Origin: an uncultured Lachnospiraceae bacterium
Lineage (GTDB): Bacteria; Bacillota; Clostridia; Lachnospirales; Lachnospiraceae
Length of the DNA: 37,474 nucleotides
Assembly (NCBI GenBank): GCA_947588845.1
Contig: CANQAR010000037.1
Location: 1-37,474, forward strand
Direction: 5' to 3'
Shown here: positions 7,970 through 17,022 of the stretch, one piece after another
How the letters are laid out: every line of letters begins with the position of its first letter
How positions within the stretch are numbered: the stretch's first letter is position 1
Made by a program: the position numbers and the translations under genes
Notes under the pieces: model-generated
Database searches by the model: none
Told to the model about the DNA's origin: nothing
The model's input: only the letters and a program-made list of their open reading frames with translations

Positions 7970-8848
7970 ATGAGGAATAAGATAACGATCGGCAGCCGTG
8001 AAAGCCGGCTTGCCGTTATACAGTCGGAACTGGTGCGGGATTATCTGATAAACAAAAATCCCGGGCTGGAAGTACAGATACTGACGATGAAGACGACAGG
8101 GGACAGGATCCTCGATCAGGCGCTTGAGAAGATCGGAGGGAAGGGCCTGTTTGTCAAAGAGCTTGACCGGGCTCTGCTTGACGGACGCTCAGATATTTCC
8201 GTACACAGTCTGAAGGATGTGCCGATGGAGCTTCCGGAGGAACTGCCGCTGATCGGGTTTTCAAAGCGGGAGGATCCGAGGGATGTCCTTGTTCTTCCGG
8301 AAGGGAAGAAGGAGATTGACTTTTCGAAACCGGTCGGCTGTTCGAGCAGACGGAGAATGATTCAGCTGCAGGCGCTGTATCCGCAGGCGGAATTTAAGAC
8401 GATCCGCGGCAATGTGCAGACAAGGCTGCGCAAACTGGATGAAGGAGAATACAGCGCGACGATCCTGGCGGCGGCGGGATTGAAGCGGCTGGGACTTCTT
8501 CGACGTGTCAGCCGTTATTTCACAACAGAGGAGATGATCCCCGCGGCAGGCCAGGCAATCCTCGCGGTGCAGGGCAGGGCAGGGGAAGATTATTCCTGTC
8601 TGGAGGGTTATACGGATGCGGAGGCGAAGGCCTGTGCGCTCGCGGAGCGGGCGTTTGTGCGGCAGCTCGGCGGAAGCTGCAGCACGCCGGTGGCGGCTTT
8701 TGCGCAGTGTGAAGGAAAAGGGATGAGTCTGAACGCGCTGTATCTCGACGAGGAGACAGGAAAGCTCCATCGCGGGAGAATGGAAGGAAGCGCCGCGGAG
8801 CCGGAAAGACTCGGATGTGAACTCGCAGAGAGATTTCTGGCGGAATGA
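7970..8848 (+). CDS. hemC: Hydroxymethylbilane synthase (porphobilinogen deaminase)
   Basis: Polymerises four porphobilinogens into hydroxymethylbilane. The 292 residues carry GSRESRLAVIQ at the N-terminus, HSLKDVPMELP with the active-site aspartate region, the arginine-rich CSSRRRMIQLQ and RGNVQTRLRKL that hold the growing chain, and C237 in GGSCSTPVAAF, which anchors the dipyrromethane cofactor. I choose the ATG at 7970, with GGAG five bases upstream. The frame is open from 7934, overlapping hemA's stop, but those 12 residues are foreign to the family. The next gene starts 38 bases downstream. Confidence 0.97.
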   Translation: MRNKITIGSRESRLAVIQSELVRDYLINKNPGLEVQILTMKTTGDRILDQALEKIGGKGLFVKELDRALLDGRSDISVHSLKDVPMELPEELPLIGFSKREDPRDVLVLPEGKKEIDFSKPVGCSSRRRMIQLQALYPQAEFKTIRGNVQTRLRKLDEGEYSATILAAAGLKRLGLLRRVSRYFTTEEMIPAAGQAILAVQGRAGEDYSCLEGYTDAEAKACALAERAFVRQLGGSCSTPVAAFAQCEGKGMSLNALYLDEETGKLHRGRMEGSAAEPERLGCELAERFLAE

Positions 8849-8886
8849 CGAATGTTCGGGCGGATTCTGAAAGAATGGAGAAAAAT

Positions 8887-10602
8887 ATGGGAGATTTGGA
8901 GACAGGCAAGGTCTGGCTGGTCGGCGCCGGCCCTTCGGATCCAGGACTGTTCACGTTAAAGGGACGCGAAGTGCTGGAGAGGGCCGAGGTTGTGGTTTAC
9001 GACGCGCTGGCCGGACAGGGAATTTTGAATATGATTCCGAAACAGGCGGAGGCAATCGACGTCGGAAAGCGGTCCAGCCATCACAAGATGCGCCAGGAGA
9101 AAATCAATGAACTCCTTGTTCAGAAAGCGAAGGAAGGAAAGCGTGTGGTCCGGCTCAAGGGCGGTGATCCGTTTTTATTCGGGCGCGGCGGCGAGGAGCT
9201 GGAACTGCTGGTAAAAGAGGGGATACCGTATGAGATTGTTCCGGGGGTGACTTCGGCGCTGGCAGTCCCGGCGTACCAGGGGATTCCTGTGACACACCGG
9301 GATTACTGCTCGTCGGTACATATCATCACGGGACACCGCAGGGACGGATTTTCAGGGCAGACAGAGAAAAGCAGCAGGGAGCAAGGTTTTGCAGAATCAG
9401 AAGCGTCAGGCAGAGATTCTGGGAAAGAATCGGGTAAATTGCTGTGCACGACACAGCCGGGAACAGCGGGTTCTGAGAATTTGGCTGTGGAGTGTGAGGC
9501 AGAGGACACGGTTTCTCTGGGCATCGACTTTGAAGCTCTGGTGCGCACAAAAGGCACGCTGGTATTTCTGATGGGTGTCGCGTCGCTTGGCGCGATCTGC
9601 CGTGGATTACTTCAAGCCGGGATGGATCCGGACATGCCTGCGGCGCTGCTGATGCAGGGGACGACCGCCGCGCAGAAACGGGTTGTGGCGACGGTATCTA
9701 CGCTGGAAGAGGAAGTAAAGAAGAACGGCGCAAAAACACCCGCGATCATTGTGGTTGGAAAGGTCTGTGCCCTGGCGGAAGAATTTTCCTGGTATGAGAA
9801 GCAGCCGCTCGGCGGAGTGAAGATTCTGCTCACGCGCCCGCGGGAGCTGGTCAGCGAGACGGCCAGGAAACTTCGCGTGCTTGGAGCGGAGGTCGTGGAG
9901 CTTCCGGCGATCCAGACAGACAGGATTGAAGAGAACAAAAGGCTGTATGCCGCACTGAAAAATCTGCCGTCATATCAGTGGGTTGTGTTTACGAGTCCGA
10001 CCGGCGTCAGAATATTTTTTGAGGAAATGACCGGTCAGAAGGTGGACTGCCGCCTGCTGGCGAAGGTAAAATTTGCGGTTATCGGCGGAGGCACGCAGAA
10101 AGAGCTGGAAAAACATGGATATTATGCCGACCTGATCCCGGAAGTGTTTGACGGGGAGCATCTTGGGAAAGCGCTCGCAGAGATCTGCGAGGGAGATGAG
10201 CGTATCCTGATCCCGCGCGCTTCGATCGGAAATAAAGAGCTGACGGAGATTTTGGCGGGAAAGAATCTGTGGGTCGACGACATTGCCACCTACAATACAA
10301 GTTATGAGACTGACGGACTGACGCAGGAGCGCGGAGAACTGGCTGATGGCAGTATCCATTATGTGCTGTTCACAAGCGCCTCATCAGTGCGGGGATTTGC
10401 GGCGGCGATTGGTGAGATGGATTATTCGCTGGTGAAGGCTGTCTGCATCGGGAAGCAGACGAAGGCGGCGGCAGACCGGCTCGGGATGCAGACTTGGATG
10501 TCAGAACGGGCGTCGATCGACAGCCTGATTGAAAGACTGCTGGAGCTGGTGCATACGCACAATGTCATGAGTGAAAGAACTACGGAGGATAAAAGAAAAT
10601 GA
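8887..10602 (+). CDS. cobA-hemD: Uroporphyrinogen-III C-methyltransferase / uroporphyrinogen-III synthase fusion
   Basis: Two consecutive activities in one 571-residue chain. The N-terminal SUMT domain methylates uroporphyrinogen III at C2 and C7 to give precorrin-2: [57 protein letters not shown]. The C-terminal domain from about residue 310 is HemD, which cyclises hydroxymethylbilane: [34 protein letters not shown]. Such fusions are common in Firmicutes. Odd here is an extra hydrophilic stretch of about 57 residues, encoded at roughly 9352-9522 and rich in S, E and G, inside the SUMT domain before the IDFEALV helix. The start at 8887 has GGAG six bases up. An ATG overlapping hemC's stop at 8845 is the alternative. 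It overlaps hemB by four bases. Confidence 0.95.
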   Translation: MGDLETGKVWLVGAGPSDPGLFTLKGREVLERAEVVVYDALAGQGILNMIPKQAEAIDVGKRSSHHKMRQEKINELLVQKAKEGKRVVRLKGGDPFLFGRGGEELELLVKEGIPYEIVPGVTSALAVPAYQGIPVTHRDYCSSVHIITGHRRDGFSGQTEKSSREQGFAESEASGRDSGKESGKLLCTTQPGTAGSENLAVECEAEDTVSLGIDFEALVRTKGTLVFLMGVASLGAICRGLLQAGMDPDMPAALLMQGTTAAQKRVVATVSTLEEEVKKNGAKTPAIIVVGKVCALAEEFSWYEKQPLGGVKILLTRPRELVSETARKLRVLGAEVVELPAIQTDRIEENKRLYAALKNLPSYQWVVFTSPTGVRIFFEEMTGQKVDCRLLAKVKFAVIGGGTQKELEKHGYYADLIPEVFDGEHLGKALAEICEGDERILIPRASIGNKELTEILAGKNLWVDDIATYNTSYETDGLTQERGELADGSIHYVLFTSASSVRGFAAAIGEMDYSLVKAVCIGKQTKAAADRLGMQTWMSERASIDSLIERLLELVHTHNVMSERTTEDKRK

Positions 10603-11582
10603 ATATGAGTATCAGACCGAGAAGACTTCGCAATGGAGAACTTCTCAGAAAAATGGTGCGGGAGACGCGCATGGACGCCTCAACGCTGATCTACCCGATG
10701 TTTGTCAAGGAAGGGGAAGGAATTGTCGAAGAGATACCAACCATGCCGGGACAGTTCCGCTACAGCGTGGATACGATGGGGGAGAAACTCGCGGCGCTGC
10801 GTGATGCAGGTGTGTCAAGCGTGATGTTTTTCGGAATTCCGGATTACAAGGATGAGGTCGGAAGCGGCGCGTACGCGGAAGACGGGATCGTTCAGAAAGC
10901 GCTCCGCCAGGCACGTAAGGATTTTTCGGACATGTATCTGATCACGGATGTCTGCATGTGCGAATATACTTCACACGGTCACTGCGGCGTGCTCTGCGGC
11001 CACGATGTAAATAACGATGAGACGCTGAAGCTGCTTGCGAAGACCGCGCTTTCCCACGCGCAGGCCGGAGCAGATATGGTTGCGCCGTCTGATATGATGG
11101 ATGGAAGAGTGGCTGCGATCCGTGAGCTGCTCGACGGAAACGGGTATCAGAATGTACCGATCATGTCCTATGCGGTGAAGTACGCGTCCGCGTTCTATGG
11201 ACCATTCCGGGACGCGGCAGGATCGGCTCCTTCATTTGGCGACCGCAAGACGTATCAGATGGATTATCATAACAGCCGCGAGGGGATCAAGGAAGCGCTG
11301 CTCGATGTGCAGGAAGGCGCGGATATCGTGATGGTGAAACCGGCGATGTCCTACCTCGATATGGTTACGAAAGTAAAAGAAGCGGTGAAGGTTCCGGTGG
11401 CGGCCTACAGCGTGAGCGGCGAGTACGCGATGATCAAGGCAGGCGCGGCGCTCGGCTATATCGATGAGGAAAAGATTGTCTGCGAGACGGCGGCATCGGC
11501 TTACCGTGCGGGCTGCGATATTTACCTGACCTACTATGCGCAGGAGCTGGCCCGCTATATGAAAGAAGGGAAGATCGGATGA
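10599..11582 (+). CDS. hemB: Porphobilinogen synthase (5-aminolevulinate dehydratase)
   Basis: Condenses two 5-aminolevulinates to porphobilinogen. The 327-residue length is typical. Both Schiff-base lysines are present: K194 in MSYAVKYAS and K247 in IVMVKPAMSY. The cysteines of DVCMCEYTSHGHCG indicate the zinc-dependent active-site type. The start overlaps the cobA-hemD stop (ATGA) and the stop overlaps the hemL start, so translation is probably coupled across three genes. No unusual features. Confidence 0.98.
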   Translation: MNMSIRPRRLRNGELLRKMVRETRMDASTLIYPMFVKEGEGIVEEIPTMPGQFRYSVDTMGEKLAALRDAGVSSVMFFGIPDYKDEVGSGAYAEDGIVQKALRQARKDFSDMYLITDVCMCEYTSHGHCGVLCGHDVNNDETLKLLAKTALSHAQAGADMVAPSDMMDGRVAAIRELLDGNGYQNVPIMSYAVKYASAFYGPFRDAAGSAPSFGDRKTYQMDYHNSREGIKEALLDVQEGADIVMVKPAMSYLDMVTKVKEAVKVPVAAYSVSGEYAMIKAGAALGYIDEEKIVCETAASAYRAGCDIYLTYYAQELARYMKEGKIG

Positions 11583-12859
11583 CAAAATCAGAAGCTTTAT
11601 TTGAGCGTGCCTGCCGCGTGATTCCGGGCGGCGTGAACAGTCCGGTGCGGGCATTCGGCTCGATCGGCGGAACACCCCGCATGATCCGGTCTGCCGACGG
11701 CACGCATATGATGGATGAGGACGGAAACGTTTATCTTGACTTTGTGGGTTCCTGGGGACCGATGGTTCTCGGACACAATCAGCCGGAAGTCCGCGAAGCG
11801 GTGATCCGGGCCTGTGAGGACGGGCTGAGTTTTGGCGCTGCCACGAAGCGGGAAGTAGAGATGGCGGAACTGATCTGTGGTTCGATTCCGAACATTGATA
11901 TGATCCGCATGGTAAATTCCGGGACGGAGGCGGTCATGAGCGCGATCCGCACTGCGCGGGGATTTACGGGGCGCGATAAGATTGTAAAATTCATGGGCTG
12001 TTATCACGGACATTCGGATGCGCTGCTTGTGCAGGCGGGCTCCGGCGTGATGACTGCGGGCATTCCGGACAGTGCGGGCGTTCCGCGCGGATGCACGGCG
12101 GACACGCTTTCTGCTGTCTACAATGATGTTTCTTCCGTGGAGCGGCTGTTTGAGACCTTCCCGGATGAGATCGCGGCGGTTATTGTGGAGCCGGTCGGCG
12201 CAAACATGGGCGTGGTGCCTCCGGCGCCGGGATTTCTGGAATCGCTGCGAAGTCTCTGCACAAAATACGGCGCGGTTCTGATCTTTGACGAAGTGATCAC
12301 AGGTTTTCGTCTGGGATTTACCGGTGCACAGGGATATTTCGGTGTGGATGCCGATCTTGTGACGTATGGAAAAATCATCGGCGCAGGAATGCCGGTCGGT
12401 GCGTACGGAGGGAAGCGTGAGATTATGCAGAAGGTGGCGCCCGTAGGTCCGGTCTATCAGGCAGGGACTCTGAGCGGCAATCCGGTTGCGATGGCCGCAG
12501 GCATGGCGCAGCTCACGATCCTGAAAGAGCACCCGGAGATTTATGCGGAGCTGAATGAGAAGGGAAGCTGGTTCTACGGCGAGGTGAAGAAGCTGGTGAG
12601 TGAATCCGGCATTGCGGCGCAGGGAACTTCCTGCGGATCGCTCGGCTGTATCTTTTTTACATCCGTGCCGGTCTGCAATTATGAGACGGCCAAAACGTCG
12701 GATACCGCGATGTACGCGAAATATTTTAACTACATGTTGGAGCATGGCATTTATCTTGCGCCGGCGCAGTTTGAGGCGATGTTCCTGTCGGCGGCCCATA
12801 CGAAGGAAGAGCTCGAAAGCGTTCTTGAAGTGATGAGAGGATTCTTCCGCGGGCAATGA
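11579..12859 (+). CDS. hemL: Glutamate-1-semialdehyde 2,1-aminomutase
   Basis: Transaminates glutamate-1-semialdehyde to 5-aminolevulinate using pyridoxal phosphate, and acts directly after HemA. The 426 residues have the family start RACRVIPGGVNSPVRAFGSI, the cofactor-binding FDEVITGFRLG, and the PLP lysine K265 in VTYGKIIGAGMPVGAYGG, at the same residue number as the well-studied enzymes. The C-terminal LAPAQFEAMFLSAAHT is also typical. Four-base ATGA overlap with hemB indicates coupling. With hemA, hemC, cobA-hemD and hemB it completes the route from glutamyl-tRNA to precorrin-2. Confidence 0.98.
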   Translation: MTKSEALFERACRVIPGGVNSPVRAFGSIGGTPRMIRSADGTHMMDEDGNVYLDFVGSWGPMVLGHNQPEVREAVIRACEDGLSFGAATKREVEMAELICGSIPNIDMIRMVNSGTEAVMSAIRTARGFTGRDKIVKFMGCYHGHSDALLVQAGSGVMTAGIPDSAGVPRGCTADTLSAVYNDVSSVERLFETFPDEIAAVIVEPVGANMGVVPPAPGFLESLRSLCTKYGAVLIFDEVITGFRLGFTGAQGYFGVDADLVTYGKIIGAGMPVGAYGGKREIMQKVAPVGPVYQAGTLSGNPVAMAAGMAQLTILKEHPEIYAELNEKGSWFYGEVKKLVSESGIAAQGTSCGSLGCIFFTSVPVCNYETAKTSDTAMYAKYFNYMLEHGIYLAPAQFEAMFLSAAHTKEELESVLEVMRGFFRGQ

Positions 12860-12909
12860 TATATGTTCTGGGGATTGAACGGCCAGAATTTCGGTCAGGA
12901 GGCAGCGGT

Positions 12910-13431
12910 ATGTTTCAGGTAATTACAGGAGGCAGCGGCAGCGGGAAATCCGAGTATGCGGAGAATCTGGTGCTGTCCGCGGGCGAGGGAGAGAGAATCT
13001 ATGTCGCCACGATGATTCCGTACGGGGAGGAAGGCAGACAGCGCGTGGAGCGCCATCGGAAGCTGCGCGCGCAGAAGCGCTTCCGCACGGTGGAATGTTA
13101 CACGGGACTTGCGGAGCTCTCCTTTCCGCAGAATGGGATTGTTCTGCTCGAATGCGTGTCGAACCTGACTGCCAACGAGATGTACGAGACGAACGGGGCG
13201 CATGAACAGACGGTGGAAGCCATTCTGCGGGGAATTGACAGTCTGCGTGCGCAGGTGAAGCATCTTTTTGTTGTGACCAATGAAGTTTTTTCTGACGGGA
13301 TCACGTACGACGAGGAGATGATGCGCTATATCGCTTATCTCGGAGCGATAAACTGTGCGCTTGCGCAGCGGGCAGACAGGGTGACGGAGGTTGTCTGCGG
13401 GATTCCGGTGAAAGTAAAAGACGGAAAATAA
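12910..13431 (+). CDS. cobU: Adenosylcobinamide kinase / adenosylcobinamide-phosphate guanylyltransferase (CobU)
   Basis: Phosphorylates adenosylcobinamide and then guanylylates it during nucleotide-loop assembly. The 173 residues start MFQVITGGSGSGKSEYAE with an intact P-loop. H49 in RVERHRKLR corresponds in position to the histidine that carries GMP in CobU. LLECVSNLTANEM and VVTNEVFSDG match the middle and NE motifs, although the usual GxGIVP stretch after NE is replaced. The start at 12910 follows AGGAGG by eight bases. The frame is open from 12856, overlapping hemL, but the extra 18 residues are not family sequence. A second CobU-like gene lies at 15023-15430 with the opposite pattern of kept and lost motifs. 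Confidence 0.9.
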   Translation: MFQVITGGSGSGKSEYAENLVLSAGEGERIYVATMIPYGEEGRQRVERHRKLRAQKRFRTVECYTGLAELSFPQNGIVLLECVSNLTANEMYETNGAHEQTVEAILRGIDSLRAQVKHLFVVTNEVFSDGITYDEEMMRYIAYLGAINCALAQRADRVTEVVCGIPVKVKDGK

Positions 13432-13454
13432 AAGGAAGTTTTCCGGATACTTTC

Positions 13455-13548
13455 GCCACTTTTGTGGCATTTCGCGCCTCAGACCTCGGGATTTCCGCAC
13501 AAAATGTGCGGAAATCACCTCGAATTCAGTGGAGGTGTGAACTGTAAC
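13455..13548 (-). repeat. Interspersed multi-hairpin element, copy A (one end missing)
   Basis: Bases 13467-13548 are a near match, in inverted orientation, to 17024-17104. A central 12-bp hairpin (13490-13501 with 13505-13516, loop AAA) is flanked by a GCCAC/GTGGC hairpin at 13455-13468 and by a CACCTC/GAGGTG hairpin enclosing the palindrome GAATTC. The right end, GTGAACTGTAAC, equals the terminal repeat of copy B. The other terminal repeat is absent, so this copy seems truncated on the cobU side. It fills the cobU-cobS gap. The leftover bases after the cobU stop hold a small GGAA/TTCC hairpin. Confidence 0.75.
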
Positions 13549-13597
13549 GAAGAGAATTCAGAAAAGAATGGAAGAAAATGCAGTGGGGGAGGTAGAA

Positions 13598-14374
13598 ATG
13601 AAACGTCTGTGGAACAGTCTGAATATTGCTTTTTCCATGTATTCGCGCCTGCCAGCGGCTCAGTGCGACTGGTCGGAAGAGAATATGAAATATGTGATGT
13701 GTTTTTTTCCGTGGATCGGCGCTGTGATCGGCGTACTGTCGCTGGGATGGAATGCGCTGGCATCATATCTGCAGGTGAATGATCCGCTGCGTGCGGCTGG
13801 CCTGATGCTGATTCCGCTCGCGGTCAGCGGAGGCATCCATCTGGATGGACTTCTCGACACGGCCGACGCGCTCAGTTCCTGGCGTCCGCGTGAGAAGCGG
13901 CTGGAGATTCTGAAGGATTCGCACGCGGGAGCATTCGCGATCATTATCTGCGCCGCGTATTTCTTTCTTCTGTACGGTGTTCTTGACATGGTGCGGGGAG
14001 AAATGGTCATTGTCTATGTGTTTATTTTTGTGATTTCACGATCCTTAAGCGGTTTTTCTGTTGTGACATTTCCAAAGGCGTCTGCGAACGGGACGGTGGC
14101 AGGATTTTCAAAAAATGCGCAGACAAGGATCATACAGATCACAACCATCTGTTATGTAATCCTCTGTGCGGTTTCGGTGCTTTTGCTGCATCCGCTCTAT
14201 GGCATTGCTCTGCTGCTGGGCGCGCTGCTCGCTTTTCTCTGGTATTATAGGATGGCGATGAAAAATTTTGGAGGGATCAACGGAGACCTTGCGGGATGTT
14301 TTCTGTCGGTATGTGAACTGGCGGCGCCGCTTGCGCTGGTGGTGATGGACCGGATTCTGCATGTGATTGAATAG
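13598..14374 (+). CDS. cobS: Adenosylcobinamide-GDP ribazoletransferase (cobalamin synthase)
   Basis: Integral membrane enzyme joining adenosylcobinamide-GDP to alpha-ribazole (phosphate), the last assembly step. The 258 residues contain five or six hydrophobic helices. The family motif GGIHLDGLLDTADALSS carries the metal-binding aspartates, followed by ILKDSHAGAFA, and the late loop GGINGDLAGC is also characteristic. The ATG at 13598 follows GGGAGG by seven bases. An upstream in-frame ATG at 13568 has a poorer site. The 142-base gap to the next gene holds an ACTTC/GAAGT outer and TTCCCG/CGGGAA inner hairpin at about 14401-14443. Confidence 0.95.
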   Translation: MKRLWNSLNIAFSMYSRLPAAQCDWSEENMKYVMCFFPWIGAVIGVLSLGWNALASYLQVNDPLRAAGLMLIPLAVSGGIHLDGLLDTADALSSWRPREKRLEILKDSHAGAFAIIICAAYFFLLYGVLDMVRGEMVIVYVFIFVISRSLSGFSVVTFPKASANGTVAGFSKNAQTRIIQITTICYVILCAVSVLLLHPLYGIALLLGALLAFLWYYRMAMKNFGGINGDLAGCFLSVCELAAPLALVVMDRILHVIE

Positions 14375-14516
14375 CGTTCGCTGACAGATATTCAGGTTTA
14401 CTTCCCGTGTAAAATGCCGGGAAATTGTCTCAGCTTGAAGTGACGGATGAAGCAGGCTGTTTGGAGAGGCAGAATCATGGCTGTAAACATCACCATAAGG
14501 AAAGGCTGGGTGAAGT

Positions 14517-14969
14517 ATGGAAGATAAGACAAGACCGGCAATACTGGTCAGCGCCTGTCTGCTGGGCGTATCCTGCAAATACGACGGCGGGCACAACAGA
14601 AGAGAACAGGTAATTGCCTTGAAGGATCGGTTCCATCTGATTCCGGCCTGTCCGGAGCAGCTTGGCGGTCTGCCGACTCCCAGGATTCCGTCAGAGATAC
14701 GGGACGGACGTGTCTTTGCGAAGGACGGAACGGATGTCACGGAAAATTTCACGAAGGGCGCGCAGGAAGCGCTGCGGCTGGCGAAACTGTTTGACTGCAG
14801 CTGCGCGGTTCTGAAAGCGCGAAGCCCGTCCTGCGGGAGCGGAATGATTTATGACGGGACATTTTCCGGAACGAAAACGGCAGGCGACGGTGTGACGGCG
14901 GCGCTTCTGAAAAAGCAGGGAATCCGCATCTATTCGGAGGATGAGACGGAGTTTCTGGGCTGGGCGTGA
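14517..14969 (+). CDS. DUF523 family protein (YbbK-like)
   Basis: A 150-residue protein with the DUF523 hallmarks: SACLLGVSCKYDGGHN at the N-terminus, CPEQLGGLPTPR in the middle and LKARSPSCGSGMIYDG, with cysteines that look metal- or cluster-binding. The biochemical role of the family is not settled. It is placed between cobS and the second cobU-like gene with an ATGA overlap to the downstream frame, so it is probably co-transcribed with the cobalamin genes, but a direct role there is only suggested by position. The ribosome site AAGGAAAGG lies upstream of the ATG. Confidence 0.9.
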   Translation: MEDKTRPAILVSACLLGVSCKYDGGHNRREQVIALKDRFHLIPACPEQLGGLPTPRIPSEIRDGRVFAKDGTDVTENFTKGAQEALRLAKLFDCSCAVLKARSPSCGSGMIYDGTFSGTKTAGDGVTAALLKKQGIRIYSEDETEFLGWA

Positions 14970-15022
14970 ATCAAAATCGTTTTGTCGTCTGCTGTAAACA
15001 GACAGAAAGGCGGAAGGACTTC

Positions 15023-15430
15023 ATGAGACTGATTATCGGAGGCGCGTATCAGGGGAAACTGACTTATGCAAAAGAGACTTATCACATAACAGATGGATGG
15101 GTTGACGGGAGAATCTGCAGCAGGGAGGAACTGAGCAGCTGCAGAGGAGTTCATCATTTCCATGAATATATCCGGCGGATGGCAGCGTCGGAAAAACAGT
15201 CTGCAGTTCTGACTGATCTGGAGCGGCAGGCTGATGAGTTTGCGCATATGCTGGTGAAGGAGAATCCGGAGATTGTGGTTGTCTCAAACGAGCTGGGTTA
15301 TGGCATCGTGCCGGTGGAGAAGACAGACCGTCTCTGGCGCGAGCTGACAGGACGGATATGTACCTGTCTGGCCGCGAAGGCGGATGAGGTGGTCCGCGTG
15401 GTATGCGGGATTGGGATAAAAATCAAGTAG
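15023..15430 (+). CDS. Second CobU-like protein with altered P-loop
   Basis: A 135-residue relative of adenosylcobinamide kinase/guanylyltransferase. The N-terminal RLIIGGAYQGKLTYAKE occupies the P-loop position but has leucine where serine or threonine normally coordinates magnesium. The C-terminal half is more canonical than in the gene at 12910: VVVSNELGYGIVPVEKTDRLWRE, then AAKADEVVRVVCGIGIKIK. It is shorter than classical CobU (about 180). ATG at 15023 follows GGAAGG. Possible roles are one half of the CobU reaction, a regulatory partner, or nucleotide binding without kinase activity. Family membership is solid. Activity is unknown. Confidence 0.82.
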   Translation: MRLIIGGAYQGKLTYAKETYHITDGWVDGRICSREELSSCRGVHHFHEYIRRMAASEKQSAVLTDLERQADEFAHMLVKENPEIVVVSNELGYGIVPVEKTDRLWRELTGRICTCLAAKADEVVRVVCGIGIKIK

Positions 15431-15443
15431 ATCAGGAGGAGTT

Positions 15444-15908
15444 ATGTTTTTTCCGTTATTTGTGGATCTGTCGCAAAAAGAAATCCTGATCGTCGGCGCG
15501 GGAACAGTCGCGCGGCGGCGGATCCGGGCGCTCTGCGGGTTTGCGGGGCACATGACCGTTGTCGCCCCCGGGGTTCATCCTGAAATCCGGGAGCTTGCAA
15601 AGGACTGGCCAATTACCGTGTGGGAGCGGAAATTTGAGCCGGACGATCTTGCGGGGAAGGATTTTGTGCTTGCGGCCTCCAGTGACGAGACGCTTAATCG
15701 TGAGATTTATGTGATGTGCAGGGAAAAAGGAATTCCCGCTAATAATTGCAGTGAGAAAACAATGTGTGATTTCCAGTTTCCTTCCATTGTAAAAGACGGC
15801 GATGTGGTGATCGGGATTAACGCTTCCGGGAAAAACCACAGGCTTGTGAAGGAGACGAGGATCAAAGTGGAGCAGGCGCTGGGTACGTCCGGTGAAATTT
15901 ACGGGTGA
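15444..15908 (+). CDS. sirC: Precorrin-2 dehydrogenase (possibly also sirohydrochlorin ferrochelatase)
   Basis: Oxidises precorrin-2 to sirohydrochlorin with NAD+, supplying CbiK. The 154 residues correspond to the N-terminal NAD domain of CysG: FPLFVDLSQKEILIVGAGTVARRRI holds the dinucleotide-binding glycines, FVLAASSDETLNREIY is the second conserved segment, and NCSEKTMCDFQFPSIVKDGDVVIGIN the third. It is shorter than full Met8/YlnF proteins (about 200), lacking most of the C-terminal dimer helices, as in many Clostridia. Whether it also chelates iron for sirohaem cannot be told. It begins 13 bases after the CobU-like gene with an AGGAGG site. Confidence 0.93.
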   Translation: MFFPLFVDLSQKEILIVGAGTVARRRIRALCGFAGHMTVVAPGVHPEIRELAKDWPITVWERKFEPDDLAGKDFVLAASSDETLNREIYVMCREKGIPANNCSEKTMCDFQFPSIVKDGDVVIGINASGKNHRLVKETRIKVEQALGTSGEIYG

Positions 15909-16027
15909 AAATATTGTTTCTGAGAAGGTTTTGGTTTCTGCGCAGATGAAAGTTTCGGGAATGTCTGGGACGAATGATTCTGCCAGATGACTGCAGAAAT
16001 ATAAGAAAAAAACAGGGGAATTGTGGT

Positions 16028-17002
16028 ATGGGAAAGTATTGTGCAGGTTCACTGCTCGCGGTTCTGATCGGATTTGCCGCGGACTTGATTTTCGGGGATC
16101 CGGTGACGAGGCTGCATCCGATCTGCCTCATTGGAAATCTGATCGCGAAGCTGGAAAAAATAATAAGGAAGATCTTTCCGAAGCGGGAGCGCGGAGAATT
16201 CTGCGGCGGAATGCTGCTTGCCGTGCTGGTGATTCTGCTCTCGGCGGGAATTCCTCTGCTGCTGCTTGTCATCTCCTACCGCATATATTTCTGGTTTGGC
16301 GTGGCGATGGAATCGGTGCAGTGCTTCTTTGTTCTCGCGGTGAAAACCTTGAAAAAAGAGAGCATGAACGTTGCAGAAGCGCTCCGAACAGAGGGTCTGG
16401 AAGCCGGACGGAGGGCCGTCTCGCGGATTGTCGGCCGCGATACGCAGGAGCTGTCTGAGACAGGCGTTGTGAAGGCGGCGGTCGAGACTGTGGCCGAGAA
16501 TTTTTCAGACGGCGTGTTTGCACCGATGCTGTATCTGATAATCGGAGGGGGAGCTCTCGGATTTGCTTACAAGAGTATCAATACGATGGATTCCATGATC
16601 GGTTACAAAAATGATAAGTATCTGTATTTTGGCAGATTTGCGGCCAGACTTGACGACGTGGCAAATTTTATTCCTTCCCGTCTGGCGGCGCTGTTTCTGA
16701 TCATGGCTGCTCCGGCTGCCGGACTGGACGGAAAGAAAGCGTGGGAAATTTACCGCAGAGACCGGCTCTGCCATGCAAGTCCAAACTCGGCGCAGACGGA
16801 GGCGGCGGCGGCCGGCGCGCTTCATGTTCAGCTGGCCGGCGACGCGTATTATTTCGGAAAGCTGCATAAAAAGCCGTTTATCGGCGATGACCTCAGACCG
16901 ATTGAAGTGGAAGATATCGCACGTGTCAACCGCCTGATGGTGACGGCGTCTGTGTTGTCGCTTGTAGTGCTTGCGGCAGTCAAGAGCGTTCTGCTTATAT
17001 AA
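16028..17002 (+). CDS. cbiB: Adenosylcobinamide-phosphate synthase (CbiB)
   Basis: Membrane enzyme that attaches (R)-1-amino-2-propanol phosphate to adenosylcobyric acid. The 324 residues show the CbiB signatures FAADLIFGDPVTRLHPICLIGNLI at the start, SETGVVKAAVETVAENFSDGVFAPMLY in the middle, NTMDSMIGYKNDKYLYFGRFAARLDD, and RDRLCHASPNSAQTEAAAAGALHV. Several hydrophobic helices separate them. I take 16028 as the start (AGGGGAA nine bases up, family-like length). An ATG 18 codons earlier adds unrelated sequence. It works with CobD, whose gene follows after the interspersed element. Confidence 0.95.
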   Translation: MGKYCAGSLLAVLIGFAADLIFGDPVTRLHPICLIGNLIAKLEKIIRKIFPKRERGEFCGGMLLAVLVILLSAGIPLLLLVISYRIYFWFGVAMESVQCFFVLAVKTLKKESMNVAEALRTEGLEAGRRAVSRIVGRDTQELSETGVVKAAVETVAENFSDGVFAPMLYLIIGGGALGFAYKSINTMDSMIGYKNDKYLYFGRFAARLDDVANFIPSRLAALFLIMAAPAAGLDGKKAWEIYRRDRLCHASPNSAQTEAAAAGALHVQLAGDAYYFGKLHKKPFIGDDLRPIEVEDIARVNRLMVTASVLSLVVLAAVKSVLLI

Positions 17003-17022
17003 GCGGATCAGACGAAGATGAT

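Noticed and set aside
11597-12856. A 419-codon open frame on the - strand opposite hemL
   Set aside because: hemL is certain. The antisense frame is histidine/arginine-rich with no recognisable domain, typical of shadow frames in GC-rich genes.
12856-12909. Start of cobU at the ATG overlapping hemL
   Set aside because: The added 18 residues are not CobU-like, and AGGAGG is correctly spaced for 12910.
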